Below, piece by piece: positions 41,796-50,244 of a DNA stretch of 64,000 bases; position 1 is the first letter of the stretch; each line of letters starts with the position of its first letter. The notes beneath the pieces were generated by a model that ran no database searches, had not been told where the DNA came from, and saw nothing but the letters and a program-made list of their open reading frames with translations. This DNA comes from Pseudomonadota bacterium. GTDB lineage: Bacteria > Pseudomonadota > Gammaproteobacteria > Pseudomonadales > Pseudohongiellaceae. Where the stretch lies: contig JAQCBT010000001.1 of the NCBI GenBank assembly GCA_027621405.1, positions 124,001-188,000 of the forward strand, read 5' to 3'. Position numbers and translations under genes: made by a program.

Positions 41796-42680
41796 ATGCA
41801 ACTCTGGATACTCTTTACATTGTTGGCGGTGGTGATGCAGTCAGTACGCACCGCTGGCCAGAAGCAGATAGCTAATCGGCTGTCAATTGAAGCCACGACT
41901 CTCGTGCGGTTCTTGTTTGGTCTGCCCTTTGCTGGCGCCTATTGCCTCAGTCTGGTGTGGCGAGATGGCCAGGTAGAGTTCTTACCTGGAGTGAGCTTCT
42001 TTGCTTCTTCAAGCCTTGCGGCGATCGCTCAGATTGGCGCTACGTTCTGCCTCGTTCGTGCCTTGACCATCAAGAACTTCGCGGTGGGCACAGCGCTCGC
42101 CAAAACGGAAGCCATCATGACTGCATTACTGGGCGCCATATTTTTCTCGGCCAGCCTCAGTCTGCTGGGTTACCTGTCGGTGATAGTAGGAGTGGCAGGT
42201 GTGCTGACGGCGAGCCAATGGCGGTTTAGCTGGCGGGATCTGTTCGAGAACGACAGTATAAAATTTGGATTGGGGGCCGGGCTTGGTTTCGCGCTGGCAT
42301 CACTGTGGATTCGTGAGGCCTCGCTTTCCCTTAATATCTCGCCGTTGATCAGTTCTTCCATGGTCCTGTTCTACATGGTGGCATTGCAGACCGCTATCTG
42401 CCTGGTCTGGGTTGTATGGCGGGATTCGAGTCAGCTGGGACTCATCAGGAGAAACCTTCGAGCCTCTCTCTTTATTGGCTTTACCAGTGTGGCGGGTTCT
42501 GTTGGCTGGTTTACGGCGATGAGCCTGCAGGAGGCTGCGCTTGTGAAGACCCTGGGGCAGCTAGAGTTTGTAGTTACCCTGCTGATCACCTATCGCTATT
42601 TCGGAGAGCGCATCAACGCCAGGGAATATCTCGGCATACTGCTAGTGGTTGTCAGTATTGGCTTGTTGCTGTCCAGGTGA
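41796..42680 (+). CDS. EamA-family (DMT) transporter
   Basis: A 294-residue protein with about ten hydrophobic helices in two repeated five-helix halves, the EamA layout (first half ending near residue 145, second starting FENDSIKFGLGAGLGFAL). Members export metabolites and amino acids. Substrate cannot be inferred. LEFVVTLLITYRYFGERINAREYLGILLVVVSIGLLL at the C-terminus is typical. No Shine-Dalgarno is evident. It converges with the methyltransferase gene across a hairpin. Confidence 0.85.
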   Translation: MQLWILFTLLAVVMQSVRTAGQKQIANRLSIEATTLVRFLFGLPFAGAYCLSLVWRDGQVEFLPGVSFFASSSLAAIAQIGATFCLVRALTIKNFAVGTALAKTEAIMTALLGAIFFSASLSLLGYLSVIVGVAGVLTASQWRFSWRDLFENDSIKFGLGAGLGFALASLWIREASLSLNISPLISSSMVLFYMVALQTAICLVWVVWRDSSQLGLIRRNLRASLFIGFTSVAGSVGWFTAMSLQEAALVKTLGQLEFVVTLLITYRYFGERINAREYLGILLVVVSIGLLLSR

Positions 42681-42686
42681 ACATCT

Positions 42687-42725
42687 AGGGAACCTCTGAG
42701 TAACATAGTTATTAAGAGGTTCCCT
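42687..42725. repeat. 11-bp perfect inverted repeat between convergent genes
   Basis: AGGGAACCTCT (42687-42697) and AGAGGTTCCCT (42715-42725) enclose 17 nt. It may be a bidirectional terminator without T-runs. Its GGAACCTCTGA end resembles the GGAAGCTCTGA end of the MITE-like element at 52864-53128. The right arm lies within the end of the methyltransferase coding sequence. Confidence 0.55.
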
Positions 42726-44502
42726 GGTCAGGCTTTCTGCAATAGAACTGGTACATGTGCCAGAAAGTATCTGGATGCAGCTGTTCAAACTGGTGCCAGT
42801 ATTCCAGCTTTAGATCTGCCGACGTTGCTGGAAACATCTCCTTGAACTTCTTCTCAGTATCGCGGGTGTCGAATTGAAAACCCAGGAACTCCAGATTCTG
42901 TGACTCAAGAAGGTTTTTGATAAGCGGAATAGTCAGGCAGGTTTCCTGGGTATTGAACAGCAGGTCCCGGCAGCCATTGAGGTTATAGAAGTCCCGTGCA
43001 AAGAGAATCTGCTTCAGCTTCGTATCGAGCTCGCTGCTGAATAGTTGTTTCCTGAACAGTTTGATATGTTCGGGCTTGGATTTTATTCCCAGCTTGTGAT
43101 TAAGCATTCGCAGCTCCGATATTCGGCAGCGTGCCGCCTCGCTATACAGCGCCAGGTGCATGACGCCACCGGGGACAAGCAATTCGTTCAAAGCCGCGAG
43201 TCCGGCCTGCAGGTCTACAAGATGATGCAGTGCGCCAACGCATTCAATCACGTGGAAGCGCTGCTGATTTGCCTTGAAGACCTTGGGTAATTCGAGAATG
43301 TCTGCCTGGTAGAACTGAACGTTGTTGATCCCGTATGCCGTTCGCATACGCTCCCCAAAGGCAATGCTTTGTCGACTGAGGTCTATGGCAGTGATATTGA
43401 TGTCCTTGATAGATCCCGCCAGTCGCAGTGGTTGGTTGCCGGTTCCGCAACCGGCCACCAGAACTTCCAGCGGCTTGCTGTCCAGTGCCCTCAGGTCTCT
43501 ATCCGAGTAATATAGCTTTTCGCTCCGGTGGCGATAGGGCTGGGTCTCAGGCCAGAAACTCAGATGGCTGTAGCGGGGGTAGGGTGATTCTTCATACTGT
43601 TGCCGAATGGCCTGTGATTCCTTGTTGAGTGTACCAAGGGACAATACCTGCGCGGCTTTCTTTTCCAGGTCTGCTGGCTCGAGGTAGGTCAGAATAAAAA
43701 TAGCACGCAGGAATTCCGGAAGCTGTTCTGCCAGGATTCCCTCCAATGCGGGATTGGCATTGGTCTGGTGCAATGGCTGGTACATGGACAGCAACAACAG
43801 AATATTCGTGATGTCATCCAGGTCGCACTCGTCTCCCGACAGCAGATTGCCTAGATCCTCATTCAGGCCATTAATCACGGCCTGCTCATCATCCTGGCTA
43901 AAGAAGACATAGTTGGTCAGGTAGCCTTGCAAGGCGATTGACTGGAACAGGGGCAGGTAAGTCTCGTTGACTTCCATCTCCTGCACGCTGCTCAGGAAGA
44001 GCTTGCGTCGAATGTCGGTCAGGAACTGTTCAATGTGCGGATCAGGATAGAAGTCGTTGGCCAGGCAGTCGAGCAGGAATTCGTCTTCTGCCAGGTTTTG
44101 CAGGGAATATATCTCGCCTTCATTGTTGTATTTGAAATGAATCAGCTGGATACACAGGTGGCAGATTCCGCCATTATCTGCATCCGGTTGTTTGCGGTAG
44201 TCGATGATGTCCCGGCGCAGAGTGTCTACATTCTCGACGAGGAAGAGATTGGCTATTCCCTCCAGGCTTTTACGGATGTCCCGCTGTAATGCCTCTGTCT
44301 TTGTCGCTTCAAGGCAGCTATCGCGCAGGCGGTTCAGCTGGTTGTAGGCCATCTCGAAGCTGCCCTGGGAGAGACTCGCCCTGGCCTGCACCCATTCCAG
44401 TGGCAATGGAAACTCTATCGCTTTGCCAGCCATGACGTCGGGCATGGCAATACGGTTCGCTTCTTCCGCGAGCAGGTGTATGAGTGCTTCTTGCCTGTTC
44501 AT
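42712..44502 (-). CDS. SAM-dependent methyltransferase with long helical N-terminal region
   Basis: The 596-residue protein has a class I methyltransferase domain from about residue 325. It has the preceding signature QQYEESPYPRYSHLSFWP (302-319), the SAM loop VLVAGCGTGNQP (347-358), the acidic TAIDLSRQSI (371-380), and VIECVGALHHL. The first 300 residues are alpha-helical with a TPR-like look but no clear repeat, and a HLCIQLIHFKYNNEGE segment. Similar proteins pair a repeat region with this methyltransferase and may modify proteins or glycans. The target is unknown. It is a single gene with a 194-bp empty gap upstream. Confidence 0.75.
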   Translation of the reverse strand: MNRQEALIHLLAEEANRIAMPDVMAGKAIEFPLPLEWVQARASLSQGSFEMAYNQLNRLRDSCLEATKTEALQRDIRKSLEGIANLFLVENVDTLRRDIIDYRKQPDADNGGICHLCIQLIHFKYNNEGEIYSLQNLAEDEFLLDCLANDFYPDPHIEQFLTDIRRKLFLSSVQEMEVNETYLPLFQSIALQGYLTNYVFFSQDDEQAVINGLNEDLGNLLSGDECDLDDITNILLLLSMYQPLHQTNANPALEGILAEQLPEFLRAIFILTYLEPADLEKKAAQVLSLGTLNKESQAIRQQYEESPYPRYSHLSFWPETQPYRHRSEKLYYSDRDLRALDSKPLEVLVAGCGTGNQPLRLAGSIKDINITAIDLSRQSIAFGERMRTAYGINNVQFYQADILELPKVFKANQQRFHVIECVGALHHLVDLQAGLAALNELLVPGGVMHLALYSEAARCRISELRMLNHKLGIKSKPEHIKLFRKQLFSSELDTKLKQILFARDFYNLNGCRDLLFNTQETCLTIPLIKNLLESQNLEFLGFQFDTRDTEKKFKEMFPATSADLKLEYWHQFEQLHPDTFWHMYQFYCRKPDQGTS

Positions 44503-44696
44503 AGCTGTCCTTTGAGTGCCAGCTGGCTCCCGTTGTGTGGCGATGTATGGATCGCCTTTTCGTAACAGTTGGGTACAACTGTTGTGTCAGATACCGAATA
44601 AGTATAGACAGCAATATGACAGATGCCGGATCGGCTGCAACTCGATTCGTGGGACTTAGAACGAATGGTTATAAAGAGTGGTACGAAGCGTACTGA

Positions 44697-45905
44697 CTAG
44701 TCTTGCAACAGGGTCGTGTGATGTCCCAGGTCGCACAGTTTAGTGAGGATTTCCTGGCTCTGTTTGGCGCCCCTGGTCTCCACTGTGAGGTAGAGCTCCG
44801 CATCCTTTACCGGTACATTGGGAAACATGCGCTGGTGGGAGACTTCGAGGATATTGCCTCCCAGCTCACCTACGACCTCGGTAATGTCAGACAGGGTGCC
44901 GGGCAAGTCCTGAATGCGAATCAGGTAGCGCACGATCCTGCCCTTGCGTACAAGTCGCCGCATGAGGATAGCGGCGAGTATCCGGCTATCGATATTGGCG
45001 CCGCATAGCAGCACAGCACAGACCTTATTGGCAAAAAGTTCCGGATGACTGGTTACGGCGGCGAGGGCGGCCGCGCCGGCCCCTTCAGTTACAGTTTTTT
45101 CGATGGTGATAAGCTGGTTAATCGCTTCTTCAATAGCTTCTTCATTGACCAGCACTATGTGGTCAACCAACTCCTTGATGATTTCCATCGTCAGGGAGCC
45201 TGGCGATTTGACAGCTATGCCTTCGGCAATGGTCGAGCCTCCCAGCGGCTCCGATTTACCGTAGAAGACATTGTAGGCCGATGCATAGCCTTGTACCTCA
45301 ACCCCAATGATCTCGATTTCCGGCTTGATGGCTTTGGCTGCTATGGCGACACCGGAAATCAGGCCGCCTCCACCAATAGGTACAACCAGGACTTCCAGGC
45401 CAGGATTCGCGGCGAGCATCTCCAGGGCCACGGTTCCCTGGCCTGCGATGATCTGTTCATCATTATAGGGGTGAACGAAGCACAGGTTCTCTTCATCTGC
45501 CAGGGACTTCGCGTAGGCGAATGATTCCTCCAGGGATGCGCCCTCAAGAATAACCCGGGCACCGAAGTTCTCTGTGTCTTCAACCTTTACGTTGGGAGTG
45601 CTGCGTGGCATCACGATAGTTGCTGGAATGCCAAGGTTCTGCGCGTGATAGGCAACGGCCTTGGCATGATTGCCCGCTGACATGGCAATCACGCCATGCT
45701 GCTTCTCTTCTGCTGAAAGTTGACTGAGCTTATTAAGCGCTCCTCGCTCCTTGAATGAGGAAGTGAACTGAAGGTTCTCAAACTTCAACCAGATTTCGGC
45801 ACCCAGAATGCTTGACAGGGTTCTCGAATGCTCAAAAGGTGTGTTCGATATCGAGGGAGCGATTCTCTCGGCGGCGGCTCTTATCTGATCCAGTGTTACA
45901 GGCAT
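44697..45905 (-). CDS. threonine ammonia-lyase with one ACT domain
   Basis: A PLP-dependent enzyme deaminating threonine to 2-oxobutanoate. From ATG 45905 it is 402 residues. The PLP lysine is in FTSSFKERGALNKL, the phosphate loop is VPIGGGGLISG, and a C-terminal ACT domain (RIQDLPGTLSDITEVVGELGGNILEVSHQR) suggests allosteric control. It is between the short catabolic TdcB and the long IlvA with two ACT-like domains, so either role is possible. It starts 13 bp after the fisR stop on the same strand, so it is probably cotranscribed with the regulator. Two in-frame ATGs (45911, 45905) exist; the second has better Shine-Dalgarno spacing. Confidence 0.88.
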   Translation of the reverse strand: MPVTLDQIRAAAERIAPSISNTPFEHSRTLSSILGAEIWLKFENLQFTSSFKERGALNKLSQLSAEEKQHGVIAMSAGNHAKAVAYHAQNLGIPATIVMPRSTPNVKVEDTENFGARVILEGASLEESFAYAKSLADEENLCFVHPYNDEQIIAGQGTVALEMLAANPGLEVLVVPIGGGGLISGVAIAAKAIKPEIEIIGVEVQGYASAYNVFYGKSEPLGGSTIAEGIAVKSPGSLTMEIIKELVDHIVLVNEEAIEEAINQLITIEKTVTEGAGAAALAAVTSHPELFANKVCAVLLCGANIDSRILAAILMRRLVRKGRIVRYLIRIQDLPGTLSDITEVVGELGGNILEVSHQRMFPNVPVKDAELYLTVETRGAKQSQEILTKLCDLGHHTTLLQD

Positions 45906-45918
45906 GGTCATCTCTTGG

Positions 45919-47253
45919 TTAATATTGTTGCAGCTTGCGATACAGAGATCGCGTGCTGATGCCCAGAATGGCAGCCGCTCGCTCCTTGTCTCCATCACAG
46001 GCGGAGACAACGCTGTCGAGGTATTGTCGTTCGTGGGTCTTCAGGTCAACCCATTCGGTTTCGCTATTATTGCCGCTACCGGTACCGACGGGAAGCGTAG
46101 TTTGACGGCCCGGAGCGTCTTCGAGGGCGAGTTCGATTACCTGTTCATCGATGACATTGGTATCCGTCAATACCAGCGCCCGGCTTATCAGATTGCGTAA
46201 CTCCCTGATGTTGCCTCGGTAGTCCAGTGTCTGCAGTTTCTGGACGGCAGACGCGGTGAGTTTGTGTTTGCCAGTTTTGTCGATCTTCGTCAGCAGGGAT
46301 TTTGCCAGCAAGGGTATATCGCCGCGGCGCTCGGCGAGAGAGGGGAGGAGGATAGGGAATACATTGATGCGGTAGAACAGGTCATTCCTGAACTCGCCGC
46401 TCTCTACCATCTCGAACAGATTCTTGTGGGTGGCACAGATGAGTCGGAAATCCGAACTGCGTACTTCCGAGTTGCCCAGCGGTCTGAAAGTTCCTGTCTC
46501 GATCAGGCGTAACAACTTGACCTGCATGGACAGCGGAATGTCTCCCACTTCGTCCAGGAAAAGAGTGCCACCATCGGCCAACTCCACCAATCCTTTTTTG
46601 CTATTGAGTGCACCGGTGAATGCGCCTTTCATGTGGCCAAACAATTCACTTTCAAACAGCGCATCGGTCAATCCGGCACATTCCAGGGTGACCAGTGGTT
46701 TTTCTGCGCGGGCGCTGGCCAGGTGAATCGCCCGGGCAGCCAGTTCCTTGCCCGTGCCCGATTCGCCGAGCAGCAGTACGGAAGCATTGCTATCGCCGAC
46801 CCGGGAGATCTTGGCCAGCATCTTTTTGAACTGCTCGCTCTCACCCACCATTTCCTGATCCGAACCGACCCCGCTGGCGAGAGGAACCGGTTGCAGCAGT
46901 TCGACGAAGTAGATGAGTTCGCCATCGCTGTCGTGGATGGGAACCATCTCCACGTCGACATGTTCCGGTCCCCTCGGCGTCTGGTGGATGTGCAGGACCC
47001 GCTCCTTGTGCCCTGATTGCCTGGCAGCTCCCAGTGGGCAGTCCTCCCCAGCCTGATCGCAGGGCACCTTGTAGCCGTGTGAGATCTGGAAGCAATGATT
47101 GCTGCGCCCAAAGTCGATGGCGCCAAAGGCTTCCTCGTAACGCTTGTTGCTGGCGAGGATCTCGTAGTCTGCCGAAACCAGGATCGCCGGGCAGTCAAAT
47201 CCGTTGAGCATTTCGCCCATGCCACGGCTGGAATCTGAGGCAATTATGTTCAT
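45919..47253 (-). CDS. fisR: FisR-type sigma-54-dependent activator (sulfane-sulfur sensor)
   Basis: The 444-residue activator has an N-terminal PAS-like domain (about 10-125). A sigma-54 AAA+ domain follows, with Walker A GESGTGKE (163-170) and GAFTGA (210-215) for sigma-54 contact, then a C-terminal Fis-type helix-turn-helix ([18 protein letters not shown]). The PAS domain carries Cys54, Cys65 and Cys72. The 11 and 7 residue steps match, as I recall, the Cys53/64/71 of Cupriavidus FisR, which senses sulfane sulfur and activates sqr and pdo. It is divergent from exactly those genes, across a -24/-12 promoter. Threonine ammonia-lyase lies downstream. Confidence 0.9.
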   Translation of the reverse strand: MNIIASDSSRGMGEMLNGFDCPAILVSADYEILASNKRYEEAFGAIDFGRSNHCFQISHGYKVPCDQAGEDCPLGAARQSGHKERVLHIHQTPRGPEHVDVEMVPIHDSDGELIYFVELLQPVPLASGVGSDQEMVGESEQFKKMLAKISRVGDSNASVLLLGESGTGKELAARAIHLASARAEKPLVTLECAGLTDALFESELFGHMKGAFTGALNSKKGLVELADGGTLFLDEVGDIPLSMQVKLLRLIETGTFRPLGNSEVRSSDFRLICATHKNLFEMVESGEFRNDLFYRINVFPILLPSLAERRGDIPLLAKSLLTKIDKTGKHKLTASAVQKLQTLDYRGNIRELRNLISRALVLTDTNVIDEQVIELALEDAPGRQTTLPVGTGSGNNSETEWVDLKTHERQYLDSVVSACDGDKERAAAILGISTRSLYRKLQQY

Positions 47254-47287
47254 AGCTTTCCAAGTGGGGTAGCAGCTATGCCAAAAA

Positions 47288-47314
47288 TGACAAGCAATTA
47301 TGTCAAATATGACA
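47288..47314. promoter_or_regulatory. candidate FisR upstream activator sites
   Basis: Three TGACA half-sites occur in alternating orientation: TGACA (47288-47292), TGTCA (47301-47305) and TGACA (47310-47314). The last two form TGTCA-N4-TGACA. They lie about 100 bp before the -24 element, where NtrC-type activators bind, and 35-60 bp from the fisR start, allowing autocontrol. Confidence 0.55.
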
Positions 47315-47402
47315 ATTTAAGGCAAATACCGTACTTCTGTAATATCGGGAACTCGATACTAACTATCTGATATATAAACATATAATGGGATATTTCAAAG
47401 AT

Positions 47403-47418
47403 TGGCACAGGCTATGCA
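47403..47418 (+). promoter_or_regulatory. sigma-54 promoter of the sulfide oxidation operon
   Basis: TGGCACA-GGCT-ATGCA matches the consensus TGGCACG-N4-TTGCA with two changes, and has GG and GC at exact -24/-12 spacing. The start would be near 47429, 66 nt before the small membrane protein gene. Confidence 0.82.
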
Positions 47419-47494
47419 ACAACTCCTGTATAGCGTGACGTTGTCACCCATAATGGCGAAACCTCCCGTGAATCCATGCTTTGAGGAGAATACA

Positions 47495-47584
47495 ATGCTT
47501 AGTGTGAAAAACATGCTTTATCTCATGACTACCCCGGTTACTACTGCGGTACTCTGTTGGCTAATCTGGATCTACCTGGTCTGA
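47495..47584 (+). CDS. 29-residue single-helix membrane protein, first gene of the sulfide operon
   Basis: The ATG at 47495 has a near-perfect GAGGAG 6 nt upstream. It encodes 29 residues, starting MLSVKNMLYLMTTPVT and ending in a hydrophobic stretch CWLIWIYLV. The C-terminal half would form one transmembrane helix, with one Cys and two Trp. It lies between the sigma-54 promoter and pdo, with 31 bp to pdo. I know no named family. Placement and ribosome site argue that it is translated. It might anchor or modulate the quinone-linked SQR, which is a guess. Confidence 0.65.
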   Translation: MLSVKNMLYLMTTPVTTAVLCWLIWIYLV

Positions 47585-47615
47585 AACGTCGGCATTCTTT
47601 GATTGGAGAATAGAT

Positions 47616-48515
47616 ATGAACCAAAGTAACACTGCGGAAAAGCTCGACCAGGTCAAACCGAAGGTCGTACCGTTCTTTGATGAGGATACCAACACCTTCT
47701 CCTATGTGGTGCGAGATCCCTATTCGTCGTCATGTGCCATCATCGATTCCGTGCTGGATTTCGATCTTGCCTCCGGATCAGTAGATCACAGGGGTGCGCA
47801 GGCGATCATTCGGTATATCGAAGAGAAGAAGCTGGAAGTGGAATGGATCATCGAGACACACGTCCATGCAGACCATCTCTCTGCTGCGCCATACCTGAAG
47901 GATTTCGTTGGTGGCAAGATTGCCATCGGGGAATACGTGACCACCGTGCAGCACACCTTCGGTGAAATTTTTAATGCCGGCGACGATTTCAAGCGCGATG
48001 GTTCGCAGTTCGATCATCTCTTTAAAGACGGTGAGAAATATCGGATTGGCAACCTGGAAGCCTATGCGATCCATACACCGGGACATACGCCAGCGTGCAT
48101 GACCCATGTGATCGGCAATGCGGCGTTTGTCGGCGACACCTTGTTCATGCCAGACGCGGGTACTGCCCGGGCGGATTTCCCTGGTGGTGATGCGGCGACC
48201 CTGTATCAGTCGATCCAGAAGATACTGAGCCTGCCGGCTCGTACCAAAATCTTTATGTGTCATGACTACGGTGCCGAGGGTCGGGAACTGGAGTACAAGA
48301 CTACCGTGAAGGAAGAGCTCGAGAGCAATATCCACGTAAACGAGAAAATAGCGCAAGCGGATTTCGTTGCCATGCGCGAGGCGAGAGACAAGACTCTCGA
48401 TGTGCCACATCTTATCCTGCCCTCCCTGCAGGTAAACATGCGCGCCGGGTATCTTCCTCCACCGGAAAACAACGGACGAATCTTCCTGAAGATTCCCCTG
48501 GACGCATTGCGCTAA
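47616..48515 (+). CDS. pdo: persulfide dioxygenase (ETHE1/Blh-like metallo-beta-lactamase fold)
   Basis: PDO oxidises glutathione persulfide to sulfite with O2 at a mononuclear iron. The 299-residue protein has the metal motif THVHADHLSAAPYL (from residue 81), HTPGHTPACMTHVIG, VGDTLFMPDAGTARADFPGG and FMCHDYG. These features distinguish ETHE1-like dioxygenases from glyoxalase II. GGAG precedes the ATG. It follows the small membrane gene and precedes the SQR gene by 18 bp. In the module SQR makes persulfide from H2S and PDO removes it. Confidence 0.93.
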   Translation: MNQSNTAEKLDQVKPKVVPFFDEDTNTFSYVVRDPYSSSCAIIDSVLDFDLASGSVDHRGAQAIIRYIEEKKLEVEWIIETHVHADHLSAAPYLKDFVGGKIAIGEYVTTVQHTFGEIFNAGDDFKRDGSQFDHLFKDGEKYRIGNLEAYAIHTPGHTPACMTHVIGNAAFVGDTLFMPDAGTARADFPGGDAATLYQSIQKILSLPARTKIFMCHDYGAEGRELEYKTTVKEELESNIHVNEKIAQADFVAMREARDKTLDVPHLILPSLQVNMRAGYLPPPENNGRIFLKIPLDALR

Positions 48516-48533
48516 ATCGAGGTCGCCTTTGTC

Positions 48534-50243
48534 ATGAAGATTCAAGTGATTAATGAACAGTTGAGTGTCTCCGGTCAGATTTCGACCGAGGAAGTGAAGC
48601 AACTGGCGGACGAGGGGGTAGAACTCCTCGTCTGCAATCGCCCGGAAGGCGAGGCGGCGGATCAGACTCCCTTCGCTGAGATCGCTGCGGCTGCCAAGGG
48701 TGCCGGCATAGAGGCTGTCCAGATTGCCTTCAAGAGTGGCGAGATGAAGCCCGGCCAGGTCGCCGAATTTGCAGATCTACTGGGCACTAAAAAGAAAATC
48801 CATGCCTACTGCCGAACTGGCAACAGGTCGTTTAACTTGTATTCGGCGGCCTTTGCGGCGTCAGGTGGCCCCAAGGAAGAGATTCTGGCCAAAGCCGAGC
48901 AGGTGGGAATCAACGTTAACGATACAATTAATCCCTACTATTCGGGAGACCAGAATTCCATGGCAGCAGAAGCGAAGATCTCACAGTTTCAATCCGGGGC
49001 AACTCCGTCCTATGATGTGGTCATAGTCGGCGCCGGTTCCGGTGGTATTTCCGCGGCCTCCAGCTTACTCAAGCGGGTGAGTGGCATTCGTATCGCATTG
49101 ATCGATCCGGCGGAAGAGCACTTCTACCAGCCTGGGTGGACCATGGTCGGGGGTGGTGTGTTCGACGTAACCAGTACGCGTCGACGCATGGAGGACCTTA
49201 TCCCTGCCAGAACAACCTGGATCAAGCAGGCCGTCAAAGGATTTCATCCTGCTGAGAACGAGGTGGAACTGGAAGATGGCAGTCACATCGGATACGAACA
49301 GCTAATCGTGGCGCCAGGCCTCAAGCTGAACCTCGATGCAGTCAAGGGCTTCAGGGAGTCCCTGGGCAAGAATGGTGTCACCACGAACTATCTGTACCAA
49401 TACGCACCCTATACTTTCGAGCTCGTGAAGGGACTAAAGCAGGGTAAGGCTCTGTTTACCCAACCTCCCATGCCGATCAAGTGCGCGGGTGCGCCGCAGA
49501 AGGCTCTGTATCTTTCCTGTGACTACTGGCGTCGCAATAACGTTTTGAACAACATCGATGTGGACTTTATGAACGCAGGTGGCGTGTTGTTTGGTGTGAG
49601 TGATTATGTGCCAGCCCTGCAGTCCTACATCGATCGTTATGGCGCGAACGTCAATTACAACTGCAACCTGGAAGCAATCGATGCCGATGCCAAGACGGCC
49701 CAGTTCCGTGTTGTGGCTGGCGAGCGTGAGGGTGAGGAAATCACGAAGCCCTTCGATATGATTCATGTCTGTCCGCCGCAGTGCGCACCAGACTTTGTTT
49801 CCCAGAGTGAGTTGGCAGGTCCCGGCGGTTGGCTGGAGGTTGATCAGTTCAGTCTGCAGCACGTGCGCTTCGCCAACGTATGGGGTCTCGGTGATGTCAT
49901 GAACACGCCCAATGCCAAGACCATGGCGGCAGTACGCAAGCAGGTGCCTGTCGTGGCGCAGAACATTGCCGATGTCCTCAAGGGTCGCACGATCCACTCC
50001 GGTTACGATGGTTATGGGTCCTGTCCACTGACTGTGGAGAATGGCAAAATTGTGTTGGCCGAGTTCGGCTACGGCGGCAAAATACTCCCTACCTTCCCAA
50101 CCTGGTTGCTGCAGGGCAAGAATCCCACGCGATCAGCCTGGATTCTGAAGAAAGACATCCTGCCTGGCATCTACTGGAATGCGATGTTGAAAGGCCGGGA
50201 GTGGATGGCTGGCCCCCAAGACCTGGATAGGCTACGCTCCTGA
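48534..50243 (+). CDS. sqr: sulfide:quinone oxidoreductase with N-terminal DUF442 domain
   Basis: The 569-residue fusion starts with a DUF442/phosphatase-like domain (1-110) bearing the CX5R loop CRTGNRS (93-99). Such domains are proposed sulfur or persulfide transferases. From about residue 160 a flavoprotein follows, with FAD motif VVIVGAGSGGISAA (163-176). Two redox Cys fit type II SQR, Cys317 (PIKCAGAP) and Cys497 (GSCPLTVENGK). A membrane-facing C-terminus has WLLQGKNPTRSAWILKK. It would oxidise sulfide, reduce quinone at the inner membrane and hand the persulfide to the fused domain, then to PDO. SulP starts 1 bp after the stop. Confidence 0.93.
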   Translation: MKIQVINEQLSVSGQISTEEVKQLADEGVELLVCNRPEGEAADQTPFAEIAAAAKGAGIEAVQIAFKSGEMKPGQVAEFADLLGTKKKIHAYCRTGNRSFNLYSAAFAASGGPKEEILAKAEQVGINVNDTINPYYSGDQNSMAAEAKISQFQSGATPSYDVVIVGAGSGGISAASSLLKRVSGIRIALIDPAEEHFYQPGWTMVGGGVFDVTSTRRRMEDLIPARTTWIKQAVKGFHPAENEVELEDGSHIGYEQLIVAPGLKLNLDAVKGFRESLGKNGVTTNYLYQYAPYTFELVKGLKQGKALFTQPPMPIKCAGAPQKALYLSCDYWRRNNVLNNIDVDFMNAGGVLFGVSDYVPALQSYIDRYGANVNYNCNLEAIDADAKTAQFRVVAGEREGEEITKPFDMIHVCPPQCAPDFVSQSELAGPGGWLEVDQFSLQHVRFANVWGLGDVMNTPNAKTMAAVRKQVPVVAQNIADVLKGRTIHSGYDGYGSCPLTVENGKIVLAEFGYGGKILPTFPTWLLQGKNPTRSAWILKKDILPGIYWNAMLKGREWMAGPQDLDRLRS

Positions 50244-50244
50244 T

